In this document: positions 18,450-27,386 of the stretch, in pieces | How the letters are laid out: the number at the start of each line of letters is the position of its first letter | Position numbering within the stretch: the stretch's first letter is position 1 | Assembly: GCF_009711205.1 (NCBI RefSeq) | Contig: NZ_WMIG01000003.1 | Coordinates: 62,001-126,000 of the forward strand | DNA: 64,000 nucleotides | Reading direction: 5' to 3' | Source: Paracoccus litorisediminis | GTDB taxonomy: Bacteria > Pseudomonadota > Alphaproteobacteria > Rhodobacterales > Rhodobacteraceae | The notes under the pieces: generated by a model | Told to the model about the DNA's origin: nothing | Seen by the model: the letters and a program-made list of their open reading frames with translations, nothing else | Databases searched by the model: none | Translations under genes and position numbers: made by a program

Positions 18450-19700
18450 ATGACTCGCAAGGGACTTCTTGCCGGGCTTTGCCTTGGCACGCTTCTGTCC
18501 GGGCCGCTGGCCGCGCAGGACAACATGGACAAGCTGACCAGCATGAAGCGCACGGATGCGACCTTTACCACCGTGCCGCAGGACGATGACCGCGCGACGG
18601 CACTGAAGGACATCGTGCCGTTCATCAAGGTGCCCGACGGGTTCGAGGCCAGCCTTTACGCCGTCGTGCCCGATGCGCGCTCGATGGCGGTGGCGCCGCA
18701 GGGCACGGTGACCTTTGTCGGCACGCGCAAGGACAAGGTCTGGTCTGTGGTCGATCGCGACCGCAACCGCATCGCCGATGAGGTCAAGGATTTTGCCCCC
18801 TCGGTCACCTTCGACCTGCCGAACGGTCCCTGCTTTTCGCCCGACGGCTTCCTGTTCATCGCCGAGCGCAACCGCGTCCTGACCTTCCCGGCGGCCGAGT
18901 TCTTCTTTGAGGGGCCGGACCCCGCTGTCGGCGTCGTGGTGGACAAGGGCAAGCTGATCCCGGCCGAGGAGGAAAGCTTCAACCACACCGCCCGCGTCTG
19001 CCGGGTCGGGCCGGAAGGCAAGCTGTATATCTCATTGGGGCAGCCGCATAACATCCAGCCGGTCGACAAGCATCAGATGTATGACGAAACCGGCATCGGC
19101 GGCATCATCCGCATGAACAAGGACGGCACCGGGCGCGAGGTCTTTACCCGCGGCATCCGCAACTCGGTCGGGCATGACTTCAACCCGGCCAATGGCGAGC
19201 TGTGGTTTACCGACAATCAGGTCGACGGCATGGGCGACGACATCCCGCCCGGAGAGTTGAACCGCCAGACCAAGCCCGGCCAGCATTTCGGCTTTCCCTG
19301 GGTGAATGGCGCGGTCGAGATCCCCGAATACAAGGACGTGCCGCGTCCCGAAGGTGTCGAATTCACCGCCCCCGCCGTGGAAATGCAGGCCCATGCCGCC
19401 GATCTGGGCATGCGCTTCTATGTCGGCAAATCCTTCCCACAAAAATACCACGGCGGCATCTTCTCGGCCCAGCACGGGTCGTGGAACCGCACCAAGCCGG
19501 TCGGCGCAAGGGTGATGTTCACCCCCGTCGATGCCGAGGGCAAGGCCGGCACGCCCGAGGTCTTTGCCGAGGGCTGGCTGGACGAGGAAACCGGCGAATA
19601 TCGCGGCAGGCCGATGGACATCGCCTTCCTGCCCGATGGCTCGATGCTGGTTTCGGACGATTTCGCCGGGGCAATCTGGCGGATCGCCGCGAAAAAATGA
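18450..19700 (+). CDS. Periplasmic PQQ-dependent sugar/aldose dehydrogenase (L-sorbosone dehydrogenase-like)
   Basis: 416-residue exported protein of the soluble glucose dehydrogenase/sorbosone dehydrogenase family, expected to oxidise a sugar or aldehyde with PQQ in the periplasm. The signal peptide MTRKGLLAGLCLGTLLSGPL ends at AAQ near residue 23. Beta-propeller blades are visible: PDGFEASLYAVVPDARSMAV, TRGIRNSVGHDFNPANGELW, FTDNQVDGMGDDIPPGELNR, SAQHGSWNRTKPVG and MDIAFLPDGSMLVSDDFAGA. A GGAGGGGGG ribosome site precedes the ATG. The next gene, overlapping by 4 bases, is a dihaem cytochrome c, the natural electron acceptor. Substrate cannot be read from sequence, and no PQQ synthesis genes occur here. 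Confidence 0.87.
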   Translation: MTRKGLLAGLCLGTLLSGPLAAQDNMDKLTSMKRTDATFTTVPQDDDRATALKDIVPFIKVPDGFEASLYAVVPDARSMAVAPQGTVTFVGTRKDKVWSVVDRDRNRIADEVKDFAPSVTFDLPNGPCFSPDGFLFIAERNRVLTFPAAEFFFEGPDPAVGVVVDKGKLIPAEEESFNHTARVCRVGPEGKLYISLGQPHNIQPVDKHQMYDETGIGGIIRMNKDGTGREVFTRGIRNSVGHDFNPANGELWFTDNQVDGMGDDIPPGELNRQTKPGQHFGFPWVNGAVEIPEYKDVPRPEGVEFTAPAVEMQAHAADLGMRFYVGKSFPQKYHGGIFSAQHGSWNRTKPVGARVMFTPVDAEGKAGTPEVFAEGWLDEETGEYRGRPMDIAFLPDGSMLVSDDFAGAIWRIAAKK

Positions 19701-20272
19701 GGGGGATGCTTTCCCTGGCTCTCGGCGGGCTGCTGCTTGCCGGGGGCGCGCTGGCCGATCCGGTGGGCAACCGGGCTGACGGGCGCAAGCTGGCCGGGCA
19801 ATGCCGGACCTGCCACGGGCTGGACGGCAAGTCCCAGATGCCGGTCGCCCCGAATATCGGCGGCGAATCCGAGACCTATATCCGCGCGCAGCTGACCGCC
19901 TTTCGCGATGGCAGGCGGGTGAACGAGATGATGACCATTGTCACCCGCAACCTGAACGACCAGCAGATCGCGGATCTGGCCGCATGGTATGCGGGCCATC
20001 GGATCACCGTCACCATGACCGCCGATCCGACGGGCGCGCCCGAGCAATGCGTGACCTGCCACGGCGCGGATGGCATCAGGCTGATCGACGAGGCCCCGAA
20101 CCTTGCCGGTGAGAACAACATCTATATCGACACCCAGCTCAAGGCCTTTCGCAGCGGCTCTCGTCCCAGCGAGATCATGGCCCCGGTCGCGGCCGAGCTG
20201 ACCGATGCCCAAATCCGCGCGGTGGCCGATTGGTACGGGGCGACACAGATCGCCATCGAGACGGTCGAATAA
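19697..20272 (+). CDS. Dihaem c-type cytochrome (c4-like)
   Basis: 191-residue exported cytochrome. After a short leader ending near A20 come two similar halves, each with one haem site: CRTCH at 36-40 and CVTCH at 118-122, with likely methionine ligands in VNEMMTIV and SEIMAPVA. Each half ends with a QIADLAAWYAGH or QIRAVADWYGAT helix, as in cytochrome c4. The ATG at 19697 overlaps the dehydrogenase stop (ATGA), giving coupled translation. It probably carries electrons from the PQQ-type dehydrogenase to the respiratory chain. An in-frame ATG at 19706 is an alternative start with GAGGGGG close by. Confidence 0.92.
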   Translation: MRGMLSLALGGLLLAGGALADPVGNRADGRKLAGQCRTCHGLDGKSQMPVAPNIGGESETYIRAQLTAFRDGRRVNEMMTIVTRNLNDQQIADLAAWYAGHRITVTMTADPTGAPEQCVTCHGADGIRLIDEAPNLAGENNIYIDTQLKAFRSGSRPSEIMAPVAAELTDAQIRAVADWYGATQIAIETVE

Positions 20273-20374
20273 GCACCGCTGCGGCCCTGTCCGGGTCGCG
20301 GCGGGTGGCGCGGGGCTTGACCCGCTGGGGTCGGGCTGCTTCATGGCGGGGACCACATCGCGAAAGGGGCGGCA

Positions 20375-21277
20375 ATGGCCTTTACCATCAGGCAGTTGCG
20401 CTATTTTCTGGCCGCCGCCGAAAGCGCGTCGGTTTCCGGGGCGGCGCAGGCCTTGGCGATTTCGCAATCCGCCGTGACCGAAGCCATCCGTGATCTTGAA
20501 GCCGATCTGGGCGTGCAACTTTTCGAACGTCACCCGCGCGGCCTGGACATCACGCCCCGTGGCCATCAGTTCCTGCGCCATGCCCAGACCATCCTCGCCT
20601 CGGTCTCGGATGCGCGGCAAGCGATGGTGGCCGAGGCCAAGCAGCTGTCGGGCAAGCTGAATATCGGCGTGACCTCGCTGGTGGCGGGCTATGTCATCTC
20701 GGACGTGCTGGCGCGGTTCCGGCGCGCCAATCCGGGCGTCGAGGTCGCGGCGCTGGAGGATTCGGGCGAATATCTGGAACACCTGCTGATCGGGGGCGAA
20801 CTGGACGCGGCGGTCATGGTCACGTCTAACCTGCGCGACCGGCTGGCCTTGCAGGCCGAGATCCTTGAGGTCTCGCCCTATCAGCTATGGCTGCCGAACG
20901 GGCATCCGCTGGCGTCCCAGCCCTCGGTCTCGATCGAGGATCTGGCGCAGGAACCGATGATCATGCTGCGGCTGGACGAAACCGAACAGCCGACCCGGCG
21001 CCTGCTGGACGCATTCGGGGCAAGGCCGCGCATCGCCTTTCGCACCCGGTCGGTCGAGGCGGTGCGCTCACTGGTGGCGACCGGCGCGGGGATCGCGCTG
21101 CTGCCCGCGCTGATCTATCGCCGCTGGTCGCTGGAGGGCGATCCGATCGTCTCGCGCGATGTGTCCGGCGCGCTGCCGGTGGTGCAGGTGGGCGTGGTCT
21201 GGCGCAAGGGCGCACCGCTTTCGCCGGCGGTGCGCGAGTTCATTCGTACCGCCCAATCCCAGCGTTTCCGGCGCTAG
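20375..21277 (+). CDS. LysR-family transcriptional regulator
   Basis: 300-residue LysR protein. The N-terminal winged helix is FTIRQLRYFLAAAESASVSG, then ISQSAVTEAIRDLEADLGVQ and LFERHPRGLDITPRG. The co-inducer domain follows from ~90, with GVTSLVAGYVISDVLARFRR and SLVATGAGIALLPALIYR. It lies 121 bases upstream of, and parallel to, the polyamine transport operon. LysR genes usually control adjacent genes, so regulation of that operon is possible, but the classical divergent arrangement is absent. Confidence 0.92.
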   Translation: MAFTIRQLRYFLAAAESASVSGAAQALAISQSAVTEAIRDLEADLGVQLFERHPRGLDITPRGHQFLRHAQTILASVSDARQAMVAEAKQLSGKLNIGVTSLVAGYVISDVLARFRRANPGVEVAALEDSGEYLEHLLIGGELDAAVMVTSNLRDRLALQAEILEVSPYQLWLPNGHPLASQPSVSIEDLAQEPMIMLRLDETEQPTRRLLDAFGARPRIAFRTRSVEAVRSLVATGAGIALLPALIYRRWSLEGDPIVSRDVSGALPVVQVGVVWRKGAPLSPAVREFIRTAQSQRFRR

Positions 21278-21283
21278 AAGCTA

Positions 21284-21304
21284 GCTATCGGTTTTTCCGA
21301 TAGC
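21284..21304. other. Perfect hairpin between LysR gene and polyamine operon
   Basis: GCTATCGG (21284-21291), loop TTTTT, CCGATAGC (21297-21304). It starts 7 bases after the LysR stop. The T-run is in the loop rather than after the stem, so terminator function is uncertain; an operator is the alternative. Confidence 0.5.
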
Positions 21305-21398
21305 GCCCTTCTGACAATTGAATTTGCGAAAACGCACTTGTGCGCACATGCTTTCCCGCAAGGGGCCCCAAAGGTCTCGGATCAACAGGGAAAACAAC

Positions 21399-22553
21399 AT
21401 GAACAAGCTGCTGAACGCGCTGGCCTCGGGTCTGGCGCTGGTTGCTGCTGGCGCATTGCCGGTCTCGGCCGAGATGCTGACCAAGCTGGGTGAGCCGGAA
21501 GGCGCGCTGTCGATCGTCGCTTGGCCGGGCTATATTGAGCGCGGCGAGACCGACAAGGCCTTTGACTGGGTCACCAAGTTCGAGGAAAAAACCGGCTGCA
21601 AGGTCGAGGTCAAGACGGCGGGCACCTCGGACGAAATGGTCTCGCTGATGAACCAGGGCGGCTTCGATCTGGTCACGGCCTCGGGCGATGCCTCGCTGCG
21701 GCTGATCGCGGGCGAGAAGGTCCAGCCGATCAATACCGACCTGATCCCCAGCTGGAAAACCGTCGATGACCGCCTGAAGGACGCGCCTTGGCACACGGTC
21801 GACGGCACGCATTACGGCACGCCCTTCATGTGGGGCCCGAACGTGCTGATGTACAACACCACCATCTTCAAGGAAGCGCCGAAAAGCTGGGACGTGGTCT
21901 TCCACGAACAGACCCTGCCCGATGGCAAGTCGAACAAGGGCCGCGTTCAGGCCTATGACGGCCCGATCTACATTGCCGACGCGGCGCTGTTCCTGATGAA
22001 GCACAAGCCGGAACTGGGCATTACCAACCCCTATGAGCTGAACGAGGACCAATATGCGGCAGCGCTGGAGCTGCTGAAGGGTCAGCGCCAGTTGACCTCG
22101 CGCTATTGGCATGACGCCATGGTCCAGATCGACGACTTCAAGAACGAAGGCGTCGTGGCATCCAGCACCTGGCCGTTCCAGGTGAACCTGCTGGCTGCCG
22201 ACAAGGCCCCCGTCGCCAGCACCATCCCCGAGGAAGGCGCGACCGGCTGGGCCGATACGCTGATGCTGCATACCGAATCCAAGCACGCCACCTGCGCCTA
22301 TCTGTGGATGGAACATTCGCTGGCCTCGAACCTGCAATCGGACCTGTCCGTGTGGTTCGGCGCAGTGCCTTCGGTTCCGGCCGCCTGCACCGATGGCCGT
22401 GGCCAGCAGACCGCCGAGGGCTGCAAGACCAACGGTTACGAAGACTTCGACAAGATCTGGTTCTGGCGCACCCCTACCTCGAAATGCGAGGCCGGTGGCT
22501 GCGTGCCCTATCATCGCTGGGTGTCTGACTACATTGCCGTCATGGGCAGCTGA
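21399..22553 (+). CDS. Polyamine ABC transporter periplasmic binding protein (PotD/PotF type)
   Basis: 384-residue extracytoplasmic binding protein of the spermidine/putrescine family. A Sec signal peptide (MNKLLNALASGLALVAAGAL, cleavage after VSA) is followed by ALSIVAWPGYIERGETDKAF, FDLVTASGDASLRLIAGEKV and GTPFMWGPNVLMYN, typical of PotD-like folds. The C-terminal region carries four extra cysteines in CTDGRGQQTAEGC and CEAGGC, suggesting disulfides in the periplasm. ATG 21399 is chosen because the leader starts there and GGGA lies just ahead. It is the first of five genes with ATPase, two permeases and patD, which supports putrescine as a substrate. Confidence 0.92.
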   Translation: MNKLLNALASGLALVAAGALPVSAEMLTKLGEPEGALSIVAWPGYIERGETDKAFDWVTKFEEKTGCKVEVKTAGTSDEMVSLMNQGGFDLVTASGDASLRLIAGEKVQPINTDLIPSWKTVDDRLKDAPWHTVDGTHYGTPFMWGPNVLMYNTTIFKEAPKSWDVVFHEQTLPDGKSNKGRVQAYDGPIYIADAALFLMKHKPELGITNPYELNEDQYAAALELLKGQRQLTSRYWHDAMVQIDDFKNEGVVASSTWPFQVNLLAADKAPVASTIPEEGATGWADTLMLHTESKHATCAYLWMEHSLASNLQSDLSVWFGAVPSVPAACTDGRGQQTAEGCKTNGYEDFDKIWFWRTPTSKCEAGGCVPYHRWVSDYIAVMGS

Positions 22554-22561
22554 TACCATCC

Positions 22562-22586
22562 GGTCCGGGCCACGCGTGCCCGGACC
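22562..22586 (+). other. Intercistronic hairpin after the polyamine binding-protein gene
   Basis: GGTCCGGGC and GCCCGGACC (22562-22570 and 22578-22586) pair perfectly over 9 bases around CACGCGT, 9 bases after the stop. The following sequence is only weakly T-containing. Such hairpins in ABC operons can lower read-through or protect the upstream message, giving more binding protein than membrane components. Confidence 0.6.
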
Positions 22587-22607
22587 CCCTTCTTCAGGAA
22601 TACGAGT

Positions 22608-23591
22608 ATGACAGAAGCTGTGAGTTTTCGCGGCGTGTCGCGCTATTTCGGATCGGTCCGCGCCGTGGATGGCGTCGATCTGGACATCCGCGACGGCGAG
22701 TTCTTCGCCATGCTGGGGCCGTCCGGCTCGGGCAAAACCACCTGCCTGCGGCTGATCGCCGGGTTCGAGCAACCGACGGCGGGCGACATCAAGATTTACG
22801 GCGAACAGGCTGCGGGCGTGCCGCCCTATCGCCGCAACGTGAACACCGTTTTCCAAAGCTACGCGCTGTTTCCGCATATGAATGTGCGCGACAACGTGGC
22901 CTTCGGTCTGCGGGTCAAGGGCGCGGGAAAACCCGAACGCCACAAGGCCGCCGAGGACGCCTTGGCCATGGTGGAACTGGCCGGGTTCGGCGACCGCCGC
23001 GCTGGCGAGTTGTCGGGCGGCCAGCGTCAGCGCGTGGCCTTGGCCCGGGCGCTGGTCAACAAGCCCAAGGTCCTGCTGCTGGACGAACCGCTTGGCGCGC
23101 TGGACCTGAAGCTGCGCGAGCAGATGCAGGAAGAACTGCGCAGCCTTCAGCGCGCGCTTGGCCTGACCTTCGTCTTCGTCACCCATGATCAGGATGAGGC
23201 CCTGTCCATGGCCGACCGCGTTGCCGTCTTTGCCAATGGCAAGATGCAGCAGGTCGGCACCGCCGAGGACATCTATCGCCGCCCGAACAGCCGCTTTGTC
23301 GCGGATTTCGTCGGCTCCTCGAACGTGGTTCCCGCCGATTTCGTCGGCGCGGGTCCGCATGATCGCTGGGCCAGCCTGCGCCCCGAGGATATCCGTCTGG
23401 ACCCGCTGGGCCATGAGGCAGTGGTCACCTCGCGCGCTTTCCATGGCCGGGTGATCAAGCTGGGCCTGAAGCTGGGCAATCAAAGCCTGACCGCGCTGAT
23501 CCCCGCGACCGAGACCCTGCCGCAGCCGGGCGACAAGGTTCGCGTCGGATGGGACCGTGCCCGCGTGCATGTGATGGGGAATGGCGCATGA
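22608..23591 (+). CDS. Polyamine ABC transporter ATP-binding protein (PotA/PotG type)
   Basis: 327-residue ATPase that drives the importer. Walker A GPSGSGKTT, Q-loop FQSYALFPHMNVRDNV, signature [15 protein letters not shown], Walker B VLLLDEPLGALD and switch histidine FVTHDQDEA are all present. A C-terminal TOBE-like domain (~240-327) follows with LRPEDIRLDPLG. It overlaps the next permease start by 4 bases (ATGA), as expected for a coupled complex. Confidence 0.95.
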   Translation: MTEAVSFRGVSRYFGSVRAVDGVDLDIRDGEFFAMLGPSGSGKTTCLRLIAGFEQPTAGDIKIYGEQAAGVPPYRRNVNTVFQSYALFPHMNVRDNVAFGLRVKGAGKPERHKAAEDALAMVELAGFGDRRAGELSGGQRQRVALARALVNKPKVLLLDEPLGALDLKLREQMQEELRSLQRALGLTFVFVTHDQDEALSMADRVAVFANGKMQQVGTAEDIYRRPNSRFVADFVGSSNVVPADFVGAGPHDRWASLRPEDIRLDPLGHEAVVTSRAFHGRVIKLGLKLGNQSLTALIPATETLPQPGDKVRVGWDRARVHVMGNGA

Positions 23592-24529
23592 GCGCCGGGG
23601 CCATCCTTCCCGCACGCGGAGGGCTTGCGCCACGCCTTTTGGACTGGATGATGCGCCACCCGGCGATGTTCACCTTCCTGCTGGTGCTGCCGATCGTGCT
23701 GTGGCTGGGCATCGTCTATATCGGCTCGCTGATCGCGCTGCTGATGCAAAGCTTCTTTTCCATCGACGAATTCTCGGGCGTGGTGAAGCACGAATTCACC
23801 CTGTCGACCTATGCCGAGCTGCTGCGTCCGGCGAATTTCGACATCATCCTGCGCACCGTGGTCATGGCGGCGGCGGTGACGCTGGCCTCGGCCGCGATTG
23901 CCTTTCCCATCGCCTATTACGCGGCGCGTTACGCCAAGGGGAAATGGAAGGCGCTGTTCTATATCGGGATCATGCTGCCCCTTTGGTCCAGCTATCTGGT
24001 CAAGGTCTATGCCTGGAAACTGGTGTTGGCCAAGGAAGGCATCCTGACCTGGATCTTTGAAAAGCTGCATCTGATGTGGCTGCTTGACGGGCTTCTGGCC
24101 CTGCCGGTGGTGGGCGGCAACTCGCTGTCGGTCAGCTATCTGGGGACCTTCATCGTCTTCATCTATATCTGGCTGCCCTATATGATCATCCCGGTCCAAG
24201 CCGCACTGGAACGCGTGCCGGGCGCGATGATGGAGGCCGCATCCGATCTGGGCGCGACGCCGGGGCAAAGCTTCCGCATGGTGCTGTTCCCCTTGGCGCT
24301 GCCGGGGATCGTCGCGGGCTCGATCTTTACCTTCGCGCTGACCTTGGGCGATTACATCATCCCGCAGATCATCGGCTCGGGTCGGCTGTTCATTGGCCAA
24401 GCGGTCTATGTCCAGCAGGGCACCGCCGGAAATATCCCGCTGGCCGCGGCCTTTACCGTCGTCCCCATCGTCATCATGGGCGTCTATCTGTGGGGCGCAC
24501 GCAAAATGGGGGCATTCGATGCACTCTGA
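23588..24529 (+). CDS. Polyamine ABC transporter permease (PotB/PotH type)
   Basis: 313-residue inner-membrane permease. Six hydrophobic segments start around residue 22 ([20 protein letters not shown]). The cytoplasmic coupling motif is [20 protein letters not shown] (EAA loop), and the typical [20 protein letters not shown] region precedes the core domain. The ATG at 23588 lies inside the ATPase stop. It overlaps the second permease gene by 11 bases. Confidence 0.94.
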   Translation: MSAGAILPARGGLAPRLLDWMMRHPAMFTFLLVLPIVLWLGIVYIGSLIALLMQSFFSIDEFSGVVKHEFTLSTYAELLRPANFDIILRTVVMAAAVTLASAAIAFPIAYYAARYAKGKWKALFYIGIMLPLWSSYLVKVYAWKLVLAKEGILTWIFEKLHLMWLLDGLLALPVVGGNSLSVSYLGTFIVFIYIWLPYMIIPVQAALERVPGAMMEAASDLGATPGQSFRMVLFPLALPGIVAGSIFTFALTLGDYIIPQIIGSGRLFIGQAVYVQQGTAGNIPLAAAFTVVPIVIMGVYLWGARKMGAFDAL

Positions 24530-25328
24530 TACCCGCACACCCTTGCCCCTGAAGATCGCCGCCATCGGTGGGCTGGTCTTCCTGCTGGCCCCGATTGCGC
24601 TGATCTTCGTCTATGCCTTCACGACTGAGGAGAAAAGCTTCCAATGGCCGCCGCCGGGCCTGACGCTTAAATGGTTCGGCGTCACCATGGGCCGCGCGGA
24701 TGTCTGGGAGGCGCTGTTCCTGTCGCTGCGGGTCGCCGCGATCTCGACCGCGATTGCGCTGGTCTTGGGCACGATGACGGCGGCGGCAGTGGCCCGCACC
24801 CGCTTCTTTGGCCGCGAGACGATCTCGCTGCTGGTCATTTTGCCCATCGCTTTGCCGGGGATCATCACCGGGATCTCGTTGCGCTCGGCCTTCTCGCTGC
24901 TGGATATTCCCTTCAGCACCTGGACCATCGTCTTGGGTCACGCGACCTTCTGCATCGTCGTCGTCTATAACAACGCGGTCGCGCGGTTCCGCCGCACCTC
25001 GGGCGCGCTGATCGAGGCGGCGATGGATCTGGGCGCGGATGGGTTGCAGACCTTCCGGCTGGTGATCCTGCCGAATATCGGGACCGCGCTGCTTGCGGGC
25101 GGAATGCTGGCCTTTGCGCTGTCCTTCGATGAGGTCATCGTCACCACCTTTACCGCGGGGAACCAGTCCACCCTGCCGATCTGGATGCTGGAGGAGTTGA
25201 TCCGCCCGCGCCAACGCCCCGTCACCAATGTCGTCGCCATGCTTGTCGTGCTGGTCACGGTGTTCCCGATCCTTGCGGCCTATTGGCTGACCAAGGAAGG
25301 CGAGCACACCGAAGGCGCCGAGAAATAA
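24519..25328 (+). CDS. Polyamine ABC transporter permease (PotC/PotI type)
   Basis: 269-residue second permease of the importer. The first membrane segment is [19 protein letters not shown]. The EAA coupling loop reads [20 protein letters not shown], and [20 protein letters not shown] is characteristic of the PotC/PotI side. The start at 24519 overlaps the preceding permease by 11 bases; an upstream open frame lies wholly inside that gene and is not used. Confidence 0.94.
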   Translation: MHSDTRTPLPLKIAAIGGLVFLLAPIALIFVYAFTTEEKSFQWPPPGLTLKWFGVTMGRADVWEALFLSLRVAAISTAIALVLGTMTAAAVARTRFFGRETISLLVILPIALPGIITGISLRSAFSLLDIPFSTWTIVLGHATFCIVVVYNNAVARFRRTSGALIEAAMDLGADGLQTFRLVILPNIGTALLAGGMLAFALSFDEVIVTTFTAGNQSTLPIWMLEELIRPRQRPVTNVVAMLVVLVTVFPILAAYWLTKEGEHTEGAEK

Positions 25329-25348
25329 AGAAATTCAGGGAGAAGAAC

Positions 25349-26773
25349 ATGCAAACCCAGATGCTGATCGGAGGCTCGCTGGTTGCGGGCACGGAAACCG
25401 AGGAACAGGTCCTGAACCCCCGCACCGGCGAGGTGATCCTGACCCTGCCCGAGGCCTCGATTGCGCAAGTCGAATCCGCCGTCGCCGCTGCCAGCAAGGC
25501 TTTCACGACTTGGTCGCGCACCACGCCGGCGCAGCGCTCGGGCTATCTGCTGAAGATCGCCGACCGGATCGAGGCCAAGGCCGCCGAGTTTGCCTCGCTT
25601 GAGGCGCTGAACTGCGGCAAGCCCGGCCATTTGGCGCTGAATGACGAATTGCCCGCGATCATTGACTGCTACCGCTTCTTTGCCGGGGCGGTACGCAATA
25701 TGTCGGGGCCGGTCGCGGGGGAATATCTGCCCGGCCATACCTCGATGATCCGCCGCGATCCGGTGGGGGTCGTGGCCTCTATCGCGCCGTGGAACTATCC
25801 GCTGATGATGATGGCATGGAAGATCGCGCCTGCGATTGCGGCGGGCAACACGGTCGTCTTCAAGCCGTCCGAGCAGACCCCGCTGACCGCCCTGAAAATG
25901 GCCGAGATCTTTGCCGAGGTGCTGCCCGAGGGCGTCGTCAACATCATCCTTGGCCGTGGCGACACCGTGGGTGCGGCGCTGATCGACCATCCCGCCATCG
26001 CCATGATCTCGATCACCGGCGACATCGCGACGGGGCGCAAGATCATGGAGGCCGCGACCAAGACCATCAAGCGCACCCATCTGGAACTGGGCGGCAAGGC
26101 CCCGGTCATCGTGCTGGACGATGCCGATCTGTCAGCCGTGGTCTCGGGCCTGCGCGCCTTCGGCTATTACAATGCCGGTCAGGATTGCACCGCCGCCTGC
26201 CGGATCTATGCCCATAGCGCGATCTATGACCGGTTCGTCGCCGATCTGACCGATGCCGTGTCCTCGATCGGCTTTGCCAATACCGATGACAGCCTGAATG
26301 AGATGGGGCCGCTGATTTCCCCCCGCCAGCGCGACCGCGTCGCCAGCTTTGTCAGCCGCGCGCGGGAATCGAACCATATCGAGGTCACCACCGGCGGCGA
26401 GATCCATGACGGCCCCGGCTTCTTCTACAAGCCCACCGTCATCGCCGGTGCCCAGCAGAAGGACGAGATCGTCCAGCGCGAAGTTTTTGGCCCGGTCGTT
26501 TCCGTCACCCGCTTCGATGAGGTCGAGACGGCGGTGAAATGGGCCAATGATTCCAATTACGGGCTGGCGTCGTCGGTCTGGACGCGGGATGTGGGTAAGG
26601 GCCTCGATCTGTCGTCACGCCTGCAATACGGCTGCACTTGGGTGAACACGCATTTCATGCTGACCAATGAAATGCCGCATGGCGGGATGAAGCATTCCGG
26701 TTATGGCAAGGACATGTCGGTCTATGCGCTGGAGGATTACTCGGTCGTCCGCCACGTGATGATCGCGCATTGA
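25349..26773 (+). CDS. patD: Gamma-aminobutyraldehyde dehydrogenase
   Basis: NAD-dependent aldehyde dehydrogenase of 474 residues, the same length as E. coli PatD, oxidising 4-aminobutyraldehyde from putrescine to GABA. Many blocks match that enzyme: [60 protein letters not shown] (catalytic Glu), [20 protein letters not shown] (catalytic Cys) and [27 protein letters not shown] precedes ATG 25349, 20 bases after the permease stop. Its place at the end of the polyamine ABC operon fits uptake followed by oxidation. The putrescine aminotransferase or other amine-converting step is not in the window. Confidence 0.94.
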   Translation: MQTQMLIGGSLVAGTETEEQVLNPRTGEVILTLPEASIAQVESAVAAASKAFTTWSRTTPAQRSGYLLKIADRIEAKAAEFASLEALNCGKPGHLALNDELPAIIDCYRFFAGAVRNMSGPVAGEYLPGHTSMIRRDPVGVVASIAPWNYPLMMMAWKIAPAIAAGNTVVFKPSEQTPLTALKMAEIFAEVLPEGVVNIILGRGDTVGAALIDHPAIAMISITGDIATGRKIMEAATKTIKRTHLELGGKAPVIVLDDADLSAVVSGLRAFGYYNAGQDCTAACRIYAHSAIYDRFVADLTDAVSSIGFANTDDSLNEMGPLISPRQRDRVASFVSRARESNHIEVTTGGEIHDGPGFFYKPTVIAGAQQKDEIVQREVFGPVVSVTRFDEVETAVKWANDSNYGLASSVWTRDVGKGLDLSSRLQYGCTWVNTHFMLTNEMPHGGMKHSGYGKDMSVYALEDYSVVRHVMIAH

Positions 26774-26779
26774 CCCTTT

Positions 26780-26804
26780 GGCGCGGCGGTCCTGCCGCCG
26801 CGCC
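26780..26804. terminator. Bidirectional terminator hairpin between patD and Lrp gene
   Basis: GGCGCGGCGG (26780-26789) and CCGCCGCGCC (26795-26804) pair perfectly over 10 bases around TCCTG, in the 30-base gap between two convergent genes. No long T-run follows, but position and strength suit transcript ends on both strands. Confidence 0.65.
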
Positions 26805-27265
26805 TAAACCGGAATCGCGGTCTGGTGCTTCACCCGCCGCAGCACAAAGATCGAGGACGAGCTGGCGATGACCTCATGGTCAAGGATGCCATGCATCAGC
26901 ACGCGTTCGTAATCGGCCACGTCCTCGGCCACGACATGCAGCAGATAATCCCAGTCGCCGCTGATCGAATAGCATTCGACCACGTTTTCCTGCGCCTCGA
27001 TAAAGGCCTCGAACGCCGCGCGCTGGGTGCGGCTTTGCGACTTCAGCCGGATCTGGCAGAACACGTCCAGACCCCGGCCCAAGCGCGCCGGATCGACCAG
27101 CCGCACCGTCTGTTTCAGGATGCCCGCCTGCTCCAGCGCCTTGACCCTGCGCCAGCAGGATGCGGCGGATGATCCGACCCGATCGGCCAGTTCCTGACTG
27201 GACAGCCCGCCATCCTGCTGCAATTCCGCGATGATCTTGCGGTCGATGGAATCGATCTGGGTCAT
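26804..27265 (-). CDS. Lrp/AsnC-family regulator (BkdR-like)
   Basis: 153-residue feast/famine regulator. The N-terminal HTH is IDRKIIAELQQDGGLSSQEL with VGSSAASCWRRVKALEQAGI. The C-terminal RAM domain has VVECYSISGDWDYLLHVVAE. It is divergent from the branched-chain-type 2-oxoacid dehydrogenase genes, the arrangement of bkdR in pseudomonads, where the Lrp-like protein activates the dehydrogenase operon in response to branched-chain amino acids. A perfect 20-base palindrome lies 22 bases ahead of its start (27287-27306), the probable binding site. Confidence 0.92.
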   Translation of the reverse strand: MTQIDSIDRKIIAELQQDGGLSSQELADRVGSSAASCWRRVKALEQAGILKQTVRLVDPARLGRGLDVFCQIRLKSQSRTQRAAFEAFIEAQENVVECYSISGDWDYLLHVVAEDVADYERVLMHGILDHEVIASSSSIFVLRRVKHQTAIPV

Positions 27266-27286
27266 TTTATTCGCCGTGTCTGGATA

Positions 27287-27306
27287 TGTGAAACGTATGT
27301 TTCACA
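27287..27306. promoter_or_regulatory. Palindromic operator between Lrp gene and 2-oxoacid dehydrogenase operon
   Basis: TGTGAAAC-GTAT-GTTTCACA, a perfect inverted repeat with 8-base arms in the 121-base divergent gap. Its dyad symmetry suits a dimeric or higher Lrp/AsnC-type protein. Confidence 0.7.
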
Positions 27307-27386
27307 ATACGCGCAAATCCCGACACGATTGAAAGAAAAATTCGCCGAAAAAGGGTCAGAATCCATTCCAGAAATGGGAGGAATTC

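Noticed and set aside
21285-23633. 782-codon minus-strand open frame opposite the polyamine binding protein and ATPase genes
   Set aside because: Antisense to two clear ABC genes and without motifs.
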